In this document: positions 46,601 through 57,246 of the stretch, piece after piece
Layout: every line of letters begins with the position of its first letter
Numbering within the stretch: the stretch's first letter is position 1
Assembly (NCBI GenBank): GCA_019054805.1
Contig: JAHQIY010000018.1
Span: 1,116,001 to 1,180,000, forward strand
DNA length: 64,000 nt
Reading direction: 5' to 3'
From: Brachionus manjavacas
Lineage: Eukaryota; Rotifera; Eurotatoria; Ploima; Brachionidae
Notes under the pieces: model-generated
Databases searched by the model: none
Told to the model about the DNA's origin: nothing
The model's input: the letters and a program-made list of their open reading frames with translations, nothing else
Made by a program: the position numbers and the translations under genes

Positions 46601-49600
46601 ACAAAAAAGGAAGTAAATTAGAGCCAGCTAATTATCGACCCGTATCACTGACGTCTGTCGCTTGTAAAGTTCTGGAAGGTATTGTCAGGGACCGAATAAT
46701 GTTTTACCTTCAAGAGAATAATCTAATAATTGGAAGTCAACATGGATTTGTTCCAAAGAAAGGTTTTGTAACGAATCTACTTGAAACGCTTAATATGATC
46801 ACGACTGAGTTGGCCAAAGGTAACAGTGTGGATGAAATACTATTAGACTTTTCAAAGGCTTTTGATACGGTACCGCATCAACGACTTCTTCATAAACTAC
46901 GTGGTTATGGACTAGGTGAGAAAATAGTAAGTTGGCTCGAAGACTTACTTATTTCTGGTCTTTTTGAGTATGAGAACTCAGCGAGTTGTACTTGGAGATG
47001 GAGTTTCTAGATGGTCAGAGGTACTGAGTGGAGTTCCGCAAGGATCTGTACTTGGACCCCTGCTATTTGTTTTGTACATAAATGACCTACCTGACTGCGT
47101 TTCAAATAAAATGGAATTGTATGCAGATGACTCAAAATTACTCGGTATAGTTAATAATGTATATGAGAGAGCGATGTTACAGAAAGATCTGGATGCAGTA
47201 TGTCAATGGATAGAGGTTTGGCGTATGGGACTTTGTGCTAACAAATGTAAAGTAATGCATTTCGGCAGACTAAATGAAAGGCATAAATATTCACAAAAAA
47301 GCAACAGGAATGTTATACTAGCGACCACAGATTGTGAAAGGGATCTTGGAGTGATGGTTTCATCAGATTTGAAGTGGACCAGCCAAGTGAAAAGTGCTTG
47401 TGCGAAAGCGAGTAGGGAGCTTGGAATGCTAAAGCGAACGTTTACAAGTAGAGAGGAAAGACTGTGGGTAAGATTGTATATATCCATGGTGAGACCCCAC
47501 CTAGATTACGCAGTGCAGGTTTGGAATCCAAGTATGAAAATGGACGTGAATGCGTTGGAAAAGGTGCAAGAGAGGGCAACAAAAATACCTTTGTTTGTAA
47601 GAAACATGCCGTATGAAAAGAGGCTGACAAAATTAGGACTGACAAAGCTGAGTGAAAGAAGAGTGAGAGGGGACTTGATTGAAATGTACAAACTAGTGAA
47701 TGGAATAGAAAAGGTATGCTTGGTCAAGAATCTAGTGAATAAATCAGAAAACAAGGGACCAGCCGGGGCGTTAAGAGGAAATAGCATCAGAGTCCAGAGA
47801 GAAAGTTTCCCAGCTAAAATTAGAAACGATTTTGCGGCTGCAGTAAATGCCAGACATGTATTTTTCTCAAACAGAGTAGTTCCGCATTGGAATAGGTTGC
47901 CAGAAAACGTGGTGAAATCCAAGTCAACCGCTAATTTTAAAATGGCTTTAGATAAGTTCAATGGAATCGGCTGCTACAGCTCTACACGGCCAATTGGCGG
48001 TGATGGGCTTAGACAATCTACATGTTAGGTGTCGCAGCAAGAACTACTACTACTACTACTAATCTCTAATGATAAAACCAACGACTCTTTCTTGTCATTA
48101 ATTCCTATGTAAATTTGTGTGGCAATACCTTAAAAGAAGGATCAGGATAAAACAGGGTTTTTTTCCTTGGATAATCACTTTAATGTAAATGCTTTATCTT
48201 AAAATTAAGTTTAATAAAAAATAAATTGAAAAATGAATAATTAAGTTTTAATAATAATAGATTTTATATCTTAATAAAAAATGACTTACTATTAGAAAGA
48301 GTTTGATTTCCATTTTCTTGTTCGCGAATTTCATCAAAATCCAAATCTTCATCACTACTATCATCAAGAACTGTCTTACACTTATTTATTATTAGGTTAT
48401 TTTTTTTTTCAGTTTCTTTATCTAATTTTCCAAAATGTGGCAATCTCTTAATTCTTTTAAATGTTTCCTCTAAATTATCTTTATCACTTATCAAAAATGA
48501 TACAACCTTTCTGTCTTTCATTGAAAGAGAAATAAATTCGCTTGAACAAAGAACACAAGTAGCTTCGGCATAAAGTGTCAAGTTAGCTGTTTGCTCTGCT
48601 CCAAATTGATCTGTATCGATCACATCAAAAAATCTCAGATTCTTTTTGTTTTCAATTAAATAAATATTTTTGTTTGATAAGCCCAAACCATAATGTTGAA
48701 TGTGTTTGCTCTTACCAAAGTCAATGGTAAAGAACGAACTGTTGAATGAATTATTTTCCATTGCTCTTTTTAAATCAAAACAAACAAGCTTAAAATTGAC
48801 TGCATCACAACCAAGTAGTTTGTCCTTGTTCAGCTTGAATGATTCAAAGACAAAATCTTTGGATCTAAATGTTTTGATTTCATTTGATTTGAAGCTGTAT
48901 GCTACATGATGAATGTTGCCCATGTTATCAAGCATCACTAAATTGTCACAGTTCTCAACTGCACTCAAATGCTTGAAACTATTCAGAGGCATATTTGTTG
49001 GATTCAAAAAGTACTCAATGTTCATACTTTGTTCTTGGAAATTTTTTGAATTTAACAACTTACCATTTGAAATGTCAAAATAATGCAATGACTGTTCGTG
49101 TGCCAAAGCCAAAAGTTTGCTGTGTAAAGTGATGACAGAAAGTCTACTATTTAGATTTAATGAATCAGTAGATAAATGAGTTAGATCAATGGTTTGATTT
49201 GATGCAATTGATGAATTTATTTCATTCAGATTGTACGAAATGACATTTAACTTGTTATTTGTAGCAATCATCAAAAATAAATCATCTCGGTCAGCATCAT
49301 ACTCGACCTTCAAATCATCAATATCTGCTAAGTCTCTTCTCATCTTTTCCTCCAAAGTTATTTTTGGGTCTAGTTTGATTGAATAGTATCTAATTCTGAA
49401 TGCTTTTTCATCCAATTTGGACACTACAATTGCTTTGGATGCACTGCATTTTATTTGATTTATTTTCTCCGTGGGATCTAGTACAAGGTTGAATTCAATC
49501 TTTCCATTTGTCTTATTCCAAATATTCAATTGACTGTGAATGAAAAATAATTGTTATTTTATTTTTTTTATAAAAAATTCAAAAGTATCTAGTATCCATT

Positions 49601-52600
49601 AGGAATAACTAAGTTTACTTGACCATCTTCAAATTAAAAAATCTATAACTATCAAAATTGAAAAAACTCACCTTGAAAGTTTAATTCTGGATATTAAATA
49701 TAAAGCGTTTATTTGAATTAATTCCAATACTTCAGCATTTGCTTTTTGAAAGTTTATTTTAAATTTTGATAAATCTGTAATCTTGTTTGTTGAGAAAATT
49801 TTTAGAGACGAATCTTTTGATGTTGTGAGTAAAAGTGTGTCTTTGGGATAAACAAATACAATCTTTTCAAAATGAGCATCAATAGTTCCTAAATTGATAA
49901 CTTCTAAATTTTCTGCTATTCGAATTCTGAATATATTTACTGTGCCATTTTCGATACCAATTACCTTATCATTTTCTGCTAAACATCCATTCGAAAAATT
50001 ACCTTTTATTTCGTAAATTTTGTTTTCATTCATATAAACTAGAGATTTGTTCGAACTAATAAAGAGAGCAGATTTTTTGCCAGAATCTATCAGAAGATAA
50101 TCTTTTTTATTCTTGGAAATAAAAAATAATATTTCTTTTTCATTTAAAATCATAAGAGCACCCGATTTATTGAAATTCAATAAAAAAGTTGGTTCCTTTA
50201 AATCGAATTCTTTTAAAAAATTAATTGAATCAGCCATTTGTCCACATGGTTCAAATGTTTTTACCAATTCTATTTTAATATCAACAGAATTAATTCTAAA
50301 TATACTAAAACTACTATTCTCAAAAAAAAGTGCAAAATACAGCAATCCATTATCCTCTAAATTTATAATTAAGCCTTTCTTGAAACTACAACAACTTCGT
50401 TTAATTTTGTTTTCGAACAATTTTATTTCAAAAACATCATTTTTGTTTAAATCATACATTTCGATAAAATTTTGATTTTCATACAAAAGCAATATGATAT
50501 TTTTATTTATTGGAACTGCGTTGCTTATGATTTTTTGTCCTGTTTTATGTGAAAATTTTATCGAAGAATCAAAATTGAGAACGATTATTTCATTCATTGA
50601 GCAAAAAATAATTCCGCCCATTATATCTTTCAAAATAGAGTAATTTTGCTTTAAAGAATTCAAAAAAGCTGCAAAAAACTTGAATTCTGAAACAAAGTCA
50701 TGTATTTTAATGTCTCCGAGGTCATTTAAGTCTACTAAATCAAAAGCAGATATTTTATTGCTTAGAGTAAGAACAAGTCTATCGTCTTCACCACCGATTA
50801 ATGTATGAGTAATGGGAGCAGAGTGTTTATCTAGCTGAAATATCAACTCTCCAATAGGTGGTTCCACAAATTGATGAGCGAGAATCAGCGGAAAGTATTT
50901 AGGTGACTGAGCATAATATTGATCTGTAATTTTGGTAAAATTGCCAAGATGGTTGTAGAAATTTAGAGTTCTGCTCAAAAAATGAATCATTAAAGCTTCA
51001 GGATTGTCTTTCATTTGGACTCCACATTGGAGCAAACACAACTTAAATATTTTAAGTTGATCAAGATTCTTTCTCGAATCTTCTGAAATTGAATATGAAG
51101 ATGATTCGGAAATATTTGACAAATGTTCGAAAATATCAACAAGACTCAAATGTGTGAACAATCCGGTCAAAAAATTTAAATCAAAGAAAACCAAATCACA
51201 AGCTAAATTAATTGCCAAATTTGAAGTAAGATTTCCAATAAATGCTGGCAATTCTGATATTTTTCGTTTATTGAACCTTACTTTGCCATCTTTTTCAAAA
51301 AATACAGTTGGCTGCATTCCCGTATCTCGAACCTCTTGAGCCTCACCATTTTGAACACCAAATTTTTTGGTCAAATATTCATTGTATTTATAAGGTTTTG
51401 GCTTGTGCTTCCAAGTTTCGTTGAAAAAATCCACAACATTTGTGAAAATTTTGGTTCTATCGAATTGAGTCAATTTTGAAACATAATAACTGTTGGCAAC
51501 TTCAATAAACCTTCTGTGATACCTTGGATAAAGTAAATAAGATTTGGATCCTCAAAAAACAAGGTGAACTAAAATAGTTACCAATAGATAACGCGAGTGT
51601 CATCTATTTCTTTTTCAACCATGTATCCTTTTAGATCATTTTTAATCCTTGCCCATAAAGCTATGGGCAATTTTCTAATAGGTGGTGCATGAAATTCAAA
51701 AATGTCATACAACACATCGTCATCCAAACTAAGAATATCTTCAATTTCATTTTCGGATATTCCATTTTTAAACAAGCTCATGTAAATAATAGCTCTAGAA
51801 AAGAGCAATTTGCCATGGACTTGTTCAAGAGACAAAAATATGTATCGAATAGAGCTGTCGATATTTACACATTTCTTGAATTCTTTATCCGGCTCATAAA
51901 ATGATGTCCATTTTGATACAATGTCAAAAATCAATTTGACATACAATGGATACAGAATGGCATTTGAAAAGAGATTTTTTAAAACACTCAATTGACTTTC
52001 TGTTATCTTTCGTTCAATTTTTGCCAACCAGTCTAAAACTATTTCTTCAGCAAGTTTAGCATCAAGACTCTTCAGCTCTTCGAAATTATGCGGATTTTTT
52101 TCAAAATCCAACCTCTTTTTTATAATATCTAAAATGTTTCCATGCTTTGGCAATGTTGAATAAATCATCTTGACATTTCTGCTCAACAAATTAATAAGCC
52201 AATTTAAACTGTAATAGCTTGTGTTCAATTGATCAATTGAGTCCAGAACAATTACAATCTTTTTATTCGGATATCTGTTTGCTATGAAATCTAACAAGTA
52301 TTCCAAATTATCTTTGGCTTCGATTTCATTTTTGGCTTTAAATTCATACTTTTGAATGCTGAAAATTCTACACAATTGACGCATTAATGACTGGAATGTT
52401 TTGATTATATCAGAACTTATCGGAGTAGTTCCAAGAAAACGAAGCAGAACACAATAGTTTTCGGGATCAGGAACAATTTTGAAAATCTTTATTTTTCAAA
52501 ACAATTAAAATAAATTTATAATAAATAATAAATAAAGATAATTAAATTGATTTTACTTCTGATGTTATTTTAGCAAGAATGGCTGTTTTACCACAACCAG

Positions 52601-54145
52601 ATTCACCATACAAAACATATGGAATATTGTTGTCTGTATCCAAAAGATACTTTTGTATCTTTTTAAAAAAAATTTTGCATTTTTATTTTAACTTATTAAT
52701 TTCTTTAAATTTAAAAGTTAAAATTCAAAAATGATTACTTTTTGTAAAATATCAGATCTTCCATGAAATTTGCTCACTGTTTCATTACAAAAACAAGCAT
52801 GGTCAATCACTTCTTGTATTAACTCATGATCTTCATGACTCAAATCGTCAAATTTCTTCTGTTGTTCATAGTTCAAATCAATCAATTTTTTAACTTGTTC
52901 ATAAAAAGTCTCGGCAAATTTTTCGATATAGTCTCGATGTGTATCTAAACTTATTCCGCTTTTAGTGTCCCATTTTACTTTAAATTTGAACATGTTTGAT
53001 TGCGGTAATTTAGAGGAATTTTTTTGTTTTTCAATTCATCAAGCAAATTCCTCACTTCTTTATCAACACAATTGTTTTTGTCCAATTCAGTAAACCGTTT
53101 TGCCATGCTCACATTTTTTGCAATGCTTTCATCTAAATCTTCTATTTCACGTTCAAAATAAAGAACATTTCTTTCAACATTTTTTGCTTTTAAAATTCCA
53201 TTGAAAATCTCCTTTTCAGTTACTAAAATTTTCAGCAATTAATATTTTTGATTTTTTAAATAAATTTATATTTTATCAATATTTATTTACCAGAGACAAA
53301 ATATCGCTCATGTTCCACAGGAGTAATAAAATTTTTTTTTAAACAACTTTCAGCTAAAGCTCTAAATAAATTTCCCAATTTTTTCTCCAATTTGTTCCAG
53401 GCTTTGTTCAAAATCGAATTCTAAAATTGTTTTTCAAAATTTAATCAACAAATTTGTCACTTTGTGAGATAAAATCACCTACATTCTCTGTAAAATTTTG
53501 AATTATTTTGTCAATATGTTTTAGGCGATATCTTGCCGGTGTCTCGTTATCATCCAATTCATAGCAAAATTCAAGCATATTCTCAATTTGAATTTTGATT
53601 TTGTTTTCTCCATCCTCAAAATCAAACATTTTATCATATTCATTTGACGAATTTAGTTCTTTCTGTAGAATTTGAAATTCATTAGCTTTGACTCTTGTTG
53701 GCAAGCTTCTTGAGCCATAACGATGACTTATAAAAGCCTGAAAATTTAATTTAAAAATTTTAGAATTTTTTTTATTTAAGTCAAAATCATTACAATAAAA
53801 TTAGGTCCAACTGAAGTATTTTGGCAATTCTTTATTTCATTTAAACAAATTGTAGTTGTTAAATGAGTATTTGTTATTTGATGCGATATTCCCCATCTCA
53901 TGTCACATATTTGAAAATCTAACCCATAAGATTTTTGACAATAGTCTCGCAATCGAGGATAGACGTTTTTGATTAGAAAATCTCTTTCAGCATGAGTATC
54001 TTTTGGAATTAAATTTTTTTTTATTTTTTACAAGATTTCATTTCCTACCCGAAAAGGTTGAACTGAGAAAAATTTTTACAGTACTAAATTTTTCTTCGTT
54101 AATTTGATCAAATTTACCGTGAAAAACTTCCAAAAATTTATTCAT
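37624..54145 (-). CDS. NWD-B: DUF4062-NACHT-WD40 STAND protein with a 10.3-kb intron
   Basis: Exons: 54145-54049, 53999-53794, 53737-53483, 53420-53291, 53222-52739, 52658-52557, 52486-51582, 51522-49672, 49533-48290, then probably 37983-37900 and 37865-37624. Same domains as NWD-A: IFLSSTFS, ERDFLIKNVYPRLRDYC, GESGCGKT, IVIVLDSIDQL, WD40 part, acidic stretch. Exon 9 ends in phase 1 before GTAAGT, with no last exons behind it. Two exons at 37.6-38.0 kb match NWD-A exons 10-11 (tail VANNYNSNACLIQ), start in the same phase and bring the total to 5600 nt. A G run at about 53014 has 2 G versus 3 in NWD-A and NWD-C, a one-base frameshift in exon 5. With that base allowed for, the whole frame is open. 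Splicing across 10.3 kb of transposons is inference. Confidence 0.75.
38158..38668. mobile_element. hAT-like MITE with AAGTC-rich ends (511 bp)
   Basis: Left end CAGACTTGTTTTTAAGTCAC, right end reversed CAGAGTTGTTTTTAAGTCAC. Flanking octamers GATTTAAG (38150-38157) and GATTGAAG (38669-38676) match at 7 of 8. Both arms repeat AAGTC and its complement. The middle (38280-38440) is more GC-rich with variant repeats of CGGTCAAAATTTTGGAC and CGGCCAGAGTTTTGGAC. No ORF. Same ends as 3810-4108. Confidence 0.85.
38677..39409. other. Non-coding intron/intergenic sequence
   Basis: AT-rich; I see no gene, repeat or motif that I can support. Confidence 0.4.
39410..40870 (+). pseudogene. Dead Tc1-like transposase, split by an insertion
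   Basis: Reading through stops and frame changes gives MRKAVFLRENGKPYTFRQRS, RRSLLERKIEWNYAVRKP, then FIFQQNDAPCHRARIVKEW and LSWPAKSPDQNFIKNLCG, typical of Tc1/mariner DD34E transposases. The catalytic second Asp is visible (QQND). The last acidic residue is replaced by Lys (NFIKNLCG where NPIENLWG is usual). The sequence is cut after GLLD by the element at 40037-40812 and resumes as LLDKEIAKQKVLQSC after 40813. Confidence 0.8.
40037..40812. mobile_element. TIR element with ATGTTAAA-type subterminal repeats, nested in Tc1
   Basis: Flanked by a perfect 12-base duplication GGTTTGCTCGAT (40025-40036 and 40813-40824). Ends TTACTGTAAATTAATGTTAA and, reversed, TCTATTGTAAATTATTGTTA are inverted copies. 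Over about 180 bp at each side, ATGTTAAA/TGACATTAAA words recur at roughly 20-30 base spacing. In the middle 40438-40558 encodes an in-frame tail (KKDREAAVLSLKRQIKEK, then ASEFLEKHGVQPFN and a stop). Duplication length and subterminal repeats suggest a MULE-like deletion derivative. Confidence 0.7.
41288..43160 (-). pseudogene. Decayed minus-strand coding region, family unknown
   Basis: Several minus-strand pieces look like one degenerate protein: NLHRTCAHCPARLDSNYKLK (about 43150-43090), VCNGCHKKLSDYFQ (about 43000-42960) with paired CxxC motifs as in a treble-clef zinc finger, then 42987-42763, and a C-terminal piece with NLHFYYVLNTQISFWSGI and KMEHSES (41500-41288). Stops interrupt it, and the element at 41916-42431 lies inside. 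It looks like an old transposon protein, but I cannot name the family. Confidence 0.3.
41916..42431. mobile_element. TIR element carrying an exon-like ORF
   Basis: Ends of about 60 bp are inverted copies: GTAAATTTCTATAACACG...AATTTACTGGTCTACCAGTA at left and the complement at right (AGACCAGTAAATTT, ACGTGTTTTATAAATTTACGG). Variants of AATTACTG/CAGTAATT recur inside both arms. Between them 42092-42262 (+) encodes an open stretch (MVNPELSSEDLPIDDNIDK to KYVPEVCLVAK) ending exactly at a GTATGG donor-like site. The Q-K-R-A-Q-K-M-M-T-R-S-K-K part resembles the linker after integrase domains in Ginger/KRBA2-like proteins; that resemblance is from memory and uncertain. Confidence 0.55.
42432..43834. 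other. Non-coding stretch upstream of the LINE
   Basis: Apart from the decayed CxxC pieces on the minus strand, no gene is seen. The last few hundred bases may be LINE 5' UTR; its 5' end cannot be fixed from one copy. Confidence 0.3.
43992..44888 (+). CDS. LINE ORF1 protein
   Basis: 298 codons from MSDFTIWKNRV. A coiled coil spans about residues 22-80 (VIEELSQKIENQGQIIEKL heptads). The C-terminal half (RRFRQTNSKSVPPIFILLKK, VYICPDRTECERRLEKQLRE, WVIRGNELRRI) matches the RRM-like/C-terminal part of many CR1/Jockey ORF1 proteins that bind element RNA. A preceding open stretch from 43835 in another frame (MEENFIDTGSTLQ) may be the original N-terminus, lost by a frameshift. Its end overlaps the ORF2 frame. 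Confidence 0.7.
   Translation: MSDFTIWKNRVIALEDLEWIVKSRDKVIEELSQKIENQGQIIEKLTKRVQQLESTDNEKINERAVQIEAKFNERIAELESKMGFQKSRLEGNDESNVEMASLQPSPNTSSVLRWSSIVAQLPGGGEGREKLRPSQPLQSQQIDMTNSVLAENQARESKKESPIVFGLKQESNIDVVEQVRNLFQVIGVNTNNIEHVRRFRQTNSKSVPPIFILLKKGVDRNGVLAEAKKLRKTDGHAEVYICPDRTECERRLEKQLRERREVLNKEEESKNEGRHYRWVIRGNELRRIKQTSTNTANK
44803..48028 (+). pseudogene. LINE ORF2: APE endonuclease and reverse transcriptase, inactivated
   Basis: Endonuclease: CVSETWYSEY (Glu), SVGCMYRPP, VVCGDFNFPEI (Asp, Asn). The terminal Asp-His motif is broken: GEA, then GAG TAG GCT, then HVLIEW; removing six bases (GTAGGC) restores GEADHVLIEW. RT: NYRPVSLTSVACKVLE, FSKAFDTVPHQRL (first Asp), GVPQGSVLGPLLF, YADDSKL, DLGVMVSSDLKW, VRPHLDYAVQVWNP, FFSNRVVPHWNRLPE. 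Second stop: TAA at 46471-46473 (GTD-stop-VHP, one base from Lys AAA). A frameshift near 46945-46965 fits an insertion of about 16 bases between SWLED and SMRTQRVVLG. Ends at 48028 before the CTA tail. Confidence 0.85.
48061..48289. other. Intron remnant between LINE tail and NWD-B exon 9
   Basis: AT-rich. It holds the GT donor side of the long intron; no further NWD exon is visible here. Confidence 0.5.
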
Positions 54146-54512
54146 ATTTATTATTTAATCCAGAATTTTTTTCACTAATTTTAAATATTTAAATTATTCG
54201 ATCAGTTTCCCTGTTTCTATGGATATAATGTTTTATTTTTTATCCTTAGGTATCGCTTTTGTCATTAATAAAATAAAAACGAGACATTAAAATTTTTAGT
54301 TTTCAGACATTATTATTTTATTTTAACAACGCTCGGTTTTATGACTGTAGCTAAAATAAACACAAACAACCAAACAATTTAAAGGTTCGCTTTTCTTTTT
54401 CTCAAAAATATATTAATTAAAGTAATTCTTCTCAATTAAATTTTTTATTTTTTTTTTATTCACAAAAAAATAAGATGTTTTTTAAGAATCTTTTAGAATC
54501 ATTCATTTCTGT

Positions 54513-57246
54513 CTAAAAATCATATCTATTAAAAAAAGCAATGCAAAATCCGCTGAGAGAAATTGCGATTATGGCATTAACATCACACAATCTTGAAAGC
54601 CACTTGTTCTCCTCAATAGAAGTATCTACTTTTGGTGCCGGTTGATTTGATTTGTTGCCTCCTTGTTTAAGCACGGATTCGACTCCACAGATCCAGAAAA
54701 GGGCTGTCTTCACTCTGCCAGGAGATTTTTTTTCCAAAAAATCTTCAATCATATGGCTATCTTGGATTGGTTCTGTAGAAATTTCATCTTCTTTGGCTCT
54801 CTCGAAATCATCTTCGTCCAAATTAGCGCCCACGCAAAAATTGCCGCACATTCCCTTTCCATCTTTGATCTCTACTGGCTCTTCATCATCATTTAAAGTA
54901 AAATAAGTCAAGCGTTTTATCTTGAATAAAATAAAAAAAAATCTAAATAATTAACTGTTAAATTTTACATATTTATCCGGAATAGGTTTTGTCATTAGAC
55001 TGATAGCCCATGAAGAAAAAAACGTGATAGTGAATAAGATAATACCGAAATGCAGGTAATGAACTTTGGAAATGATCGCAGGACGTTTGTCCAAATAACT
55101 TTTGGCACAAGGAGGTTCTTCGTAAGAAAATTGCCAAATAAATCTAGTCATACCAACAATTAGTCCAATAATCAAGCCCCAAAACGCACCCTTTAATCAT
55201 TAATAAAATTTAATTAATAGCAAAAATATTTTTTTTGTTACTTGTTCATTTATTCGCTTGAAAAAAACTGCCAGTACATAAATAGCACACACTGGAGGAG
55301 CTAGATAACTAGTCACTGCTTGAATGTAATCAAAAAGTCTGCTACCCTGACTAGCTTGAATAATTGGTATCCACAAAATAGACACAACTACCAAAACCAA
55401 TACAAAAAGTCTTCCGACTATCATCAGCTCCCAATCTTTTGATTTTGGCCTGATCCGTCTCCATATATCCATGGTGAATATGGCGCTGCTTGAATTGAAA
55501 ATCGATGTCAATGAAGACATCAGAGCTGCCATCATTACGGCCAACATCAGGCCTCTGGCGCCCGGCGGCATCAACTCAATGACCAATTTTGGATAAGCAA
55601 TATTCGAACAACCACCTTCATTATCACACAAAAGCTTGCATTCTTCTGGATCACTGCATCCAACCTCGTCTAAAATTTGATCAGAATTAACCAAAATTTA
55701 AAAAAAAAATCAATCTACTTGGGAACAGAATTCGACCCACCATGCCTGGCAATACCATCAAAAATAACTTTTTTTTTTCAAATTTTAATTATTAATCAAG
55801 TCTAAAATTTATTCTTTATTTTACAGGTAAAAATTTCAAATAGCCAGCTAGTATGCATCCGGCTTTTGCATGCGTTAAATTTTTGGCAGCCAACGCTCTT
55901 TGGACAATAACTTGGCTTTAAATTAAAAATTTTTAAAGAAAAAATTAAGAAAAAAGATATTTTTTATATGAATAAAAAAATGAAATTAATTTTTTACTCG
56001 CTGCACCAATACCACACACTGGAAATCAAAAGACCAAAGCTCATCCCTGGCCAAGGAAAATCGCTGTCAATTGAACGCACTAAATTAAAATAGTCCTTTC
56101 TAGGCAGTCCACATGTTGAATTACTAAATATTGTAGTTTCGGCTGTAGCATAGCCAAATTTTACAAATAAGCTCTGTAAGCCGCCAACTTTTAGGAAACC
56201 TTTGCAGAAATTGAATGCATAATTCCAACAATATTTACAACCTTACTTGTTATCATTAAATAGAACGCACCAAGGATCATAAATATTGTTTGAATAAAAT
56301 CTAAATTTTATCATTAATTGTTTATCTATTTAATTACAAAATTACCTGTCCTTTTTATTAAAAAAAATTAAAAATCAATTAAAAATAAACAAAAAAATTT
56401 TATTTTATTTTACCATATGACCGCAGTGGCTCCACCACCTATTGTAAACACACCGGCAATTAGCAATAAAATTCCGATTGAAGCATAAAGATCAAAGTCG
56501 ATTGCCAATTTTATGAACAAAGCACCACTGAATAAATCAGCCTTAGGAAAATTTAAACATGTTAAATATTGTTGTCAAAATAAAAATAATAATATATATT
56601 TAGACAATGAGATCAATCTTACAGATATTTTAGTAAAGATGTACAAAATAAGAGACAAAACTGATAGATAAATTCGTATTCTATCACCACCAAATCTTTT
56701 TTTGATATATTCGGGCATTGTAGAGACCTAAAACGTTTTGTTGAAATTAATTTTTTTCTTAATTAAATTTTTCTAGAAAATACTCCAGCTCTTAAGTTAA
56801 AAAATTAGATTCAAACAAAAATTTATAAATAAAATGTCTACCTTATGTAAACAGGCAAAAAAACCCAGCCAAGAATAATCAAGACTAGCAGGGCGCTAAG
56901 CTCAAATGTGGCCGTGCTAAAAAAAATTTGTTTAGATCTTAATTTTTTCTTTAGTTTATTACCCCAAGCCGGAGGCAGCTCCGCTTCCTGCCAAACCAAT
57001 AAAGTGACCACTGCCTATATTACTAGCAAATAACGATGCACCGACTGGGATGAAGTTCATGCTTCGTCGGGCCAAAAAATAACCATCTACAGAACCACGA
57101 TTTTGACATGATGACTTAAAATATTATTTTTTTCTTCAAACCTTTATATATTTTAAAAAAGCCAATGGTACCCATAAACCGAATCCGATTATCACACCAA
57201 AATAGCCAAGAATTGCCAAAAAGTCTCCCCAATGCAAAGAAACCAT
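54513..57246 (-). CDS. SLC5/SGLT-family sodium-solute symporter
   Basis: Fourteen exons: 57246-57172, 57114-56963, 56916-56842, 56790-56784, 56727-56623, 56541-56414, 56350-56346, 56300-56247, 56187-55998, 55915-55825, 55767-55719, 55669-55242, 55190-54969, 54920-54513. They sum to 1989 nt, 662 residues, near human SGLT1. Many hydrophobic segments fit the 14-helix LeuT fold. Conserved sites: [22 protein letters not shown] (sugar-gate Glu), VWYWCSDQVIVQR, GYLKFLP (Lys), [14 protein letters not shown] (Gln), KPIPDKY. Likely plasma-membrane Na+-coupled sugar or related solute uptake; the substrate is not certain. Two exons are only 7 and 5 nt, each needed to keep conserved residues (RAG, WTD) in frame. 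It lies between divergent NWD-B and NWD-C. Confidence 0.9.
56346..56350 (-). other. 5-nt micro-exon of the SLC5 gene
   Basis: GACAG between AAAAAG and GTAATT. It joins ...GTCATATG to ATTTTATTCAA, giving AVIWTDFIQT, where Thr-Asp is nearly invariant in SGLTs (AVIYTDTLQT). Without it the flanking exons are out of phase. Confidence 0.85.
56784..56790 (-). other. 7-nt micro-exon of the SLC5 gene
   Basis: AGCTGGA between TTAAG and GTATTT. Joined after ...TACATAAG and before GTCTCTACAATG it gives VYIRAGVSTMPEY, matching the SGLT consensus (IYIKAGVVTMPEY). Without it the neighbouring exons are out of phase. Confidence 0.8.

Larger units (their letters stand above)
43835..48060 (+). mobile_element. 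Near full-length CR1-like non-LTR retrotransposon
   Basis: Contains ORF1 (coiled coil), and ORF2 with APE-type endonuclease and reverse transcriptase, and ends in (CTA)n at 48043-48060, a typical CR1/L2-type short-repeat tail instead of poly(A). It lies in the putative long intron of NWD-B, antisense to the gene. Base composition is less AT-biased than its surroundings. It is related to, but distinct from, the RT fragments in 1-20025. Confidence 0.85.

Noticed and set aside
50113-50475. Plus-strand ORF in NWD-B exon 8
   Set aside because: Antisense to the WD40 region; no domain.
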